7,740 bases of DNA from Methanobrevibacter sp. (GTDB lineage Archaea > Methanobacteriota > Methanobacteria > Methanobacteriales > Methanobacteriaceae): positions 1 through 7,740 of the forward strand of contig WRMT01000143.1 of NCBI GenBank assembly GCA_009777005.1, in the 5' to 3' direction. The translations under genes were made by a program, and so were the position numbers. Below, in pieces: positions 5,573-7,740 of this stretch (position 1 is its first letter; every line of letters starts with the position of its first letter). The notes beneath the pieces were generated by a model, which worked only from the letters and a program-made list of their open reading frames with translations, was not told where the DNA came from and ran no database searches.

Positions 5573-5725
5573 TTGTAATTTTTTAGTTTTTTATTTTTTT
5601 AAAATCATATTCATGAAAATATTTTTTTTTAATTTGTAATTTTTTAGTTTTTTATTTTTTTAAAATCATATTCATGAAAATATTTTTTTTTAATTTGTAA
5701 TTTTTAGTTCATTATTTTTTAAAAG
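5573..5725. repeat. 61-bp tandem repeat, two perfect copies plus a partial third
   Basis: The 61-base unit starting GTAATTTTTTAG at 5575 recurs without a mismatch at 5636 and begins again, diverging after a few bases, at 5697. Each full copy carries the palindrome TTCATGAA (5620-5627 and 5681-5688). The array lies about 55 bases upstream of the ATPase start, in its promoter region on the - strand. Perfect identity in such A+T-rich DNA points to a recent duplication. Confidence 0.85.
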
Positions 5726-6150
5726 TAATAAAAAAACTTTAAAAACCTTTTTAACTTTCAATAAGTTGAAAAAAGATTATTATTATTTTAATAATTATTT
5801 AAAGAGATAAAAAATATTTTCCATAATAATTAAAAATGCAATGATTTTATTTTAATAATTGTTTTATTAGTGCATGTGAATTCATTGATTTTAGAAATCT
5901 ATGTTATCATAATATTCCAATTGTAAATTTATCAAATAATATGAAATTTGCACACATTTTCAAATACATTTTGCAGAGATTTTACGCACAATTCGCATGC
6001 AAGTTACTGCTTCACATGTAATTTCTATATAATTTATTCCCATTGAATAATTTCCCATGAAAATTATTAATAAAAAATTTTAAAACCCAAAATAGTTTTT
6101 GATTTGTCCATATGTTATTAATCATGAATAATATAAATACAATATTATTT
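5726..6150. other. Intergenic region upstream of nadE
   Basis: No protein gene is supported on either strand. At 5947-6010 is a pocket of higher G+C with the repeated words TTTGCA (5947, 5970), TTTACGCA (5981) and TTCGCATGC (5992). TATATAAT near 6026-6033 could be a TATA box, but no gene follows at the proper distance. A small inverted repeat has arms AATAATTT (6046-6053) and AAATTATT (6061-6068). A non-coding RNA or an operator is possible but not shown. Confidence 0.35.
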
Positions 6151-6159
6151 AATATAATT

Positions 6160-6167
6160 TTTATATA
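6160..6167 (+). promoter_or_regulatory. Likely TATA box of nadE
   Basis: TTTATATA fits the archaeal TATA consensus. Transcription would start near 6188-6192, leaving about 60 nt before ATG 6251 or about 25 nt before TTG 6215. Confidence 0.5.
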
Positions 6168-6250
6168 ATATAATTTTGATTGTATAATCTTAATTAATTA
6201 ATTTTCAATTTGAGTTGTCTCAAGCAAATACTTTAAATTTTCGTGATGAT

Positions 6251-7102
6251 ATGATTAAATTACCAAAACTTAATCCAGATAAAACAAAAGATAAAATAAC
6301 TGATTTTATAAAAAATAAGAAAGTTGAATCAAGTGCTAAAGGAATAGCTATTGGCTTAAGTGGAGGATTAGATTCTACTCTTGTTGCATATTTATTAAAA
6401 GAAGCTATTGGTAGTGAAAATATTTTGGGAGTTCACATGAGTACTTCAACAACTCCAAAAGAAGATAAAAAACATTTTAAACTAATAGCTGAATATTTAA
6501 ACATAAATTCTAAAGAAATAGCTATTGATGATTTATCCAAGGAATTTATAAATTTAGCTACTGATTTTAGAAGAGATAGTAGAAATAACGGTCCTGGAAA
6601 TGTAGCTAATGTTCCAATCACTGGAAAAAGAACTTATGATGACTATGTTCTAAAAGTGGCTGAAGGCAATCTTAAAGCAAGGATAAGGATGTCTATTTTA
6701 TATTACTATGCTAATTTGAATAATTTCATCGTAGCTGGAACAGGTAATAGAAGTGAGTTACTAATCGGCTACTTTACAAAGTATGGTGATGGATCTGCTG
6801 ATATTCTCCCAATAGCTAATATTTATAAAAGCCAATTAAAGAAATTAGCTATTGCTTGGAATATTCCAAGAGAGATAATAGACAAACCACCAAGTGCAGG
6901 ACTATGGGATGGGCAAACTGATGAAATTGAAATCGGGTTTAGCTATGAGATTTTAGATAAGCTACTGCATACTATTGTAGATAAAAACTTGGATAATGAT
7001 ACAATATCAAAGGAAATCAATATTTCTCATGAAGAAATTAACAAGATTAGGGATAAGATAGAGAATAATAAACACAAACTAAGATTTCCTCCAAGTCCAT
7101 GA
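6251..7102 (+). CDS. nadE: NH3-dependent NAD+ synthetase
   Basis: The enzyme adenylates nicotinic acid adenine dinucleotide with ATP and amidates it with ammonia, the last step of NAD synthesis, in the cytosol. From ATG 6251 it has 283 residues. It has the pyrophosphate loop SGGLDS at 37-42, GNLKARIRMS at 139-148, GTGNRSELLIGYFTKYGDG at 163-181 and KPPSAGLW at 212-219, and lacks a glutaminase domain. The frame is open to TTG 6215 (MSQANTLNFRDD), giving 295 residues. ATG 6251 is preferred because archaeal NadE usually begins near this MIKLPKLNP-like sequence; neither start has a strong ribosome binding site. Residues about 106-136 (RRDSRNNGPGNVANV and beyond) seem longer than usual. The gene probably has its own promoter. 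Confidence 0.93.
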   Translation: MIKLPKLNPDKTKDKITDFIKNKKVESSAKGIAIGLSGGLDSTLVAYLLKEAIGSENILGVHMSTSTTPKEDKKHFKLIAEYLNINSKEIAIDDLSKEFINLATDFRRDSRNNGPGNVANVPITGKRTYDDYVLKVAEGNLKARIRMSILYYYANLNNFIVAGTGNRSELLIGYFTKYGDGSADILPIANIYKSQLKKLAIAWNIPREIIDKPPSAGLWDGQTDEIEIGFSYEILDKLLHTIVDKNLDNDTISKEINISHEEINKIRDKIENNKHKLRFPPSP

Positions 7103-7111
7103 GGTAATGAA

Positions 7112-7122
7112 AAACTTTTTTA
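7112..7122 (+). terminator. T-rich end of nadE transcript
   Basis: A T-run just after the nadE stop, followed by more T-rich sequence, would end transcription in an archaeon. No stem is needed or clearly present. Confidence 0.35.
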
Positions 7123-7190
7123 ATCATTATTATCTTTAATCATTTATATTAGGATTATTTTCATTCCCTCATTTTAATTCTAGTTATTTT

Positions 7191-7235
7191 AATTATTTTA
7201 ATTTTAATTATTTTAATTTTAATTATTTTAAATAT
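7191..7235. repeat. 15-bp tandem repeat upstream of cutA
   Basis: AATTATTTTAATTTT stands at 7191-7205 and 7206-7220, and a diverging third copy follows at 7221-7235. The array ends about 20 bases before cutA, and the last copy (TTTAAATATTTATT) may serve as its TATA box. Confidence 0.65.
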
Positions 7236-7256
7236 TTATTTGGATTTTGTGAAAAT

Positions 7257-7568
7257 ATGATGGCTATAATTTATATTACAACCTCTAACGAAGAAGAAGC
7301 TCTTGAAATTGGAACTTTTATTGTAAAAAAAAGATTAGCTGCTTGCTCAAATATTATAAAAGACATGAAGTCAATTTATTGGTGGGAAGGCAATCTGGAA
7401 AATGATGATGAAGCTATTTTAATACTAAAAACAATTGAAGAAAAAGTTGATGAGATAATAACTAAAGTCAAAGAAATCCATAGCTATGAAAATCCTTGTA
7501 TTATTGCATTACCTGTTATAAAAGCTTCAGATAGCTATTTAAACTGGTTAAAAGATGAAATAAAATAA
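7257..7568 (+). CDS. cutA: CutA1-family divalent-cation tolerance protein
   Basis: The protein has 103 residues, the usual CutA1 length. Signature segments are the N-terminal strand IIYITTSNEEEALEIG, then VKKRLAACSNI with its conserved Cys, then IYWWEG, ILKT, and KEIHSYENPCIIALPV followed by YLNWL. CutA1 forms a very stable ferredoxin-like trimer. It was named for copper tolerance in E. coli, but its real role in most organisms is unsettled. The start is ATG 7257, although the next codon is also ATG. No clear Shine-Dalgarno sequence precedes it, and the TATA-like sequence near 7228-7240 would put the transcript start close to the ATG, so the mRNA may be leaderless. Confidence 0.93.
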   Translation: MMAIIYITTSNEEEALEIGTFIVKKRLAACSNIIKDMKSIYWWEGNLENDDEAILILKTIEEKVDEIITKVKEIHSYENPCIIALPVIKASDSYLNWLKDEIK

Positions 7569-7582
7569 TAAGATATAAACTT

Positions 7583-7596
7583 AATAATATATTATT
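7583..7596. terminator. 14-bp palindrome after cutA
   Basis: AATAATATATTATT is a perfect palindrome 14 bases after the cutA stop and is followed by TTTT. It may contribute to termination or be chance in A+T-rich DNA. Confidence 0.3.
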
Positions 7597-7607
7597 TTAC
7601 TTAACGG

Positions 7608-7668
7608 TATATAACAACAAGGTGTCTGATTTATGTGAAAAAACGGAGGTTGTATGGTTATTGTTTAA
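7608..7668 (+). promoter_or_regulatory. Promoter and ribosome binding site without a real gene
   Basis: TATATAA (7608-7614) is followed by GGAGGT (7645-7650) and ATG 7654, about the layout expected for a gene start. The frame stops after four codons (MVIV, TAA 7666). An overlapping frame from GTG 7622 gives 30 residues to TGA 7712 without a ribosome binding site. This may be the start of a decayed gene or a leader for something beyond the window edge. Confidence 0.3.
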
Positions 7669-7740
7669 TATGTTTAGATGTATGATTATTTTGATTTTCC
7701 AAAAGTACAAATGAATTTCCACTTAACTTTTCAAATTCAT

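Noticed and set aside
5573..5725. CRISPR array
   Set aside because: The 61-bp units are contiguous with no spacers, and there are no cas genes.
5947..6020. tRNA or other structured RNA gene in the G+C-richer pocket
   Set aside because: No cloverleaf, T-loop consensus or long stem could be drawn by eye; kept only as a compositional observation.
6433..6621. Open frame of 62 codons on the - strand
   Set aside because: It is antisense to nadE, which is well supported across this region.

Overview
The window looks like the chromosome of a very A+T-rich methanogenic archaeon of the Methanobacteriales (Methanobrevibacter or Methanosphaera type). The reasons are an archaeal-type ammonia-dependent NAD synthetase, TATA-type core promoters, GGAGG-like ribosome binding sites, a TTG start, a transposase remnant of the kind common in these methanogens, and BspA-type leucine-rich repeat genes, which gut methanogens carry in number. 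This placement comes from recognising protein families, not from a search.

Layout. Positions 1-588 hold no gene: poly-T tracts, then a T/G-rich, C-poor stretch with degenerate repeats. Positions 589-1076 are the broken N-terminal part of a transposase, whose start codon sits in the loop of a 15-bp perfect hairpin. Positions 1188-3806 hold the most distinctive feature, three tandem paralogues on the + strand. Each encodes a short charged leader, a four-cysteine zinc ribbon and about six BspA-type leucine-rich repeats, with no signal peptide or membrane segment. Copies 1 and 3 share a conserved promoter and start region. The leader of copy 2 has been frameshifted off, and its body now appears to be translated from a TTG behind a near-perfect Shine-Dalgarno sequence. 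Directly repeated 31-bp elements follow copies 1 and 2.

Positions 3807-4330 lie between convergent genes and hold a possible second, heavily decayed zinc-finger ORF and a hairpin. On the - strand, 5519-4331 is one ORC/STAND-like AAA+ ATPase gene split by a single-base frameshift between Walker A and Walker B. Upstream of it is a perfect 61-bp tandem duplication inside a 700-base A+T-rich gap. On the + strand follow two housekeeping genes, nadE (6251-7102, or from TTG 6215) and cutA (7257-7568). The last 170 bases hold a promoter-like sequence and only tiny reading frames.

The two + strand housekeeping genes are intact and ordinary. Positions 200-5720 read as an accessory zone: transposon debris, tandem gene duplication, minisatellite-like repeats and a split ATPase. 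The strongest candidate for something undescribed is the cytosolic zinc-ribbon/LRR trio with its frameshifted, re-initiating middle copy. Its function cannot be told from sequence.
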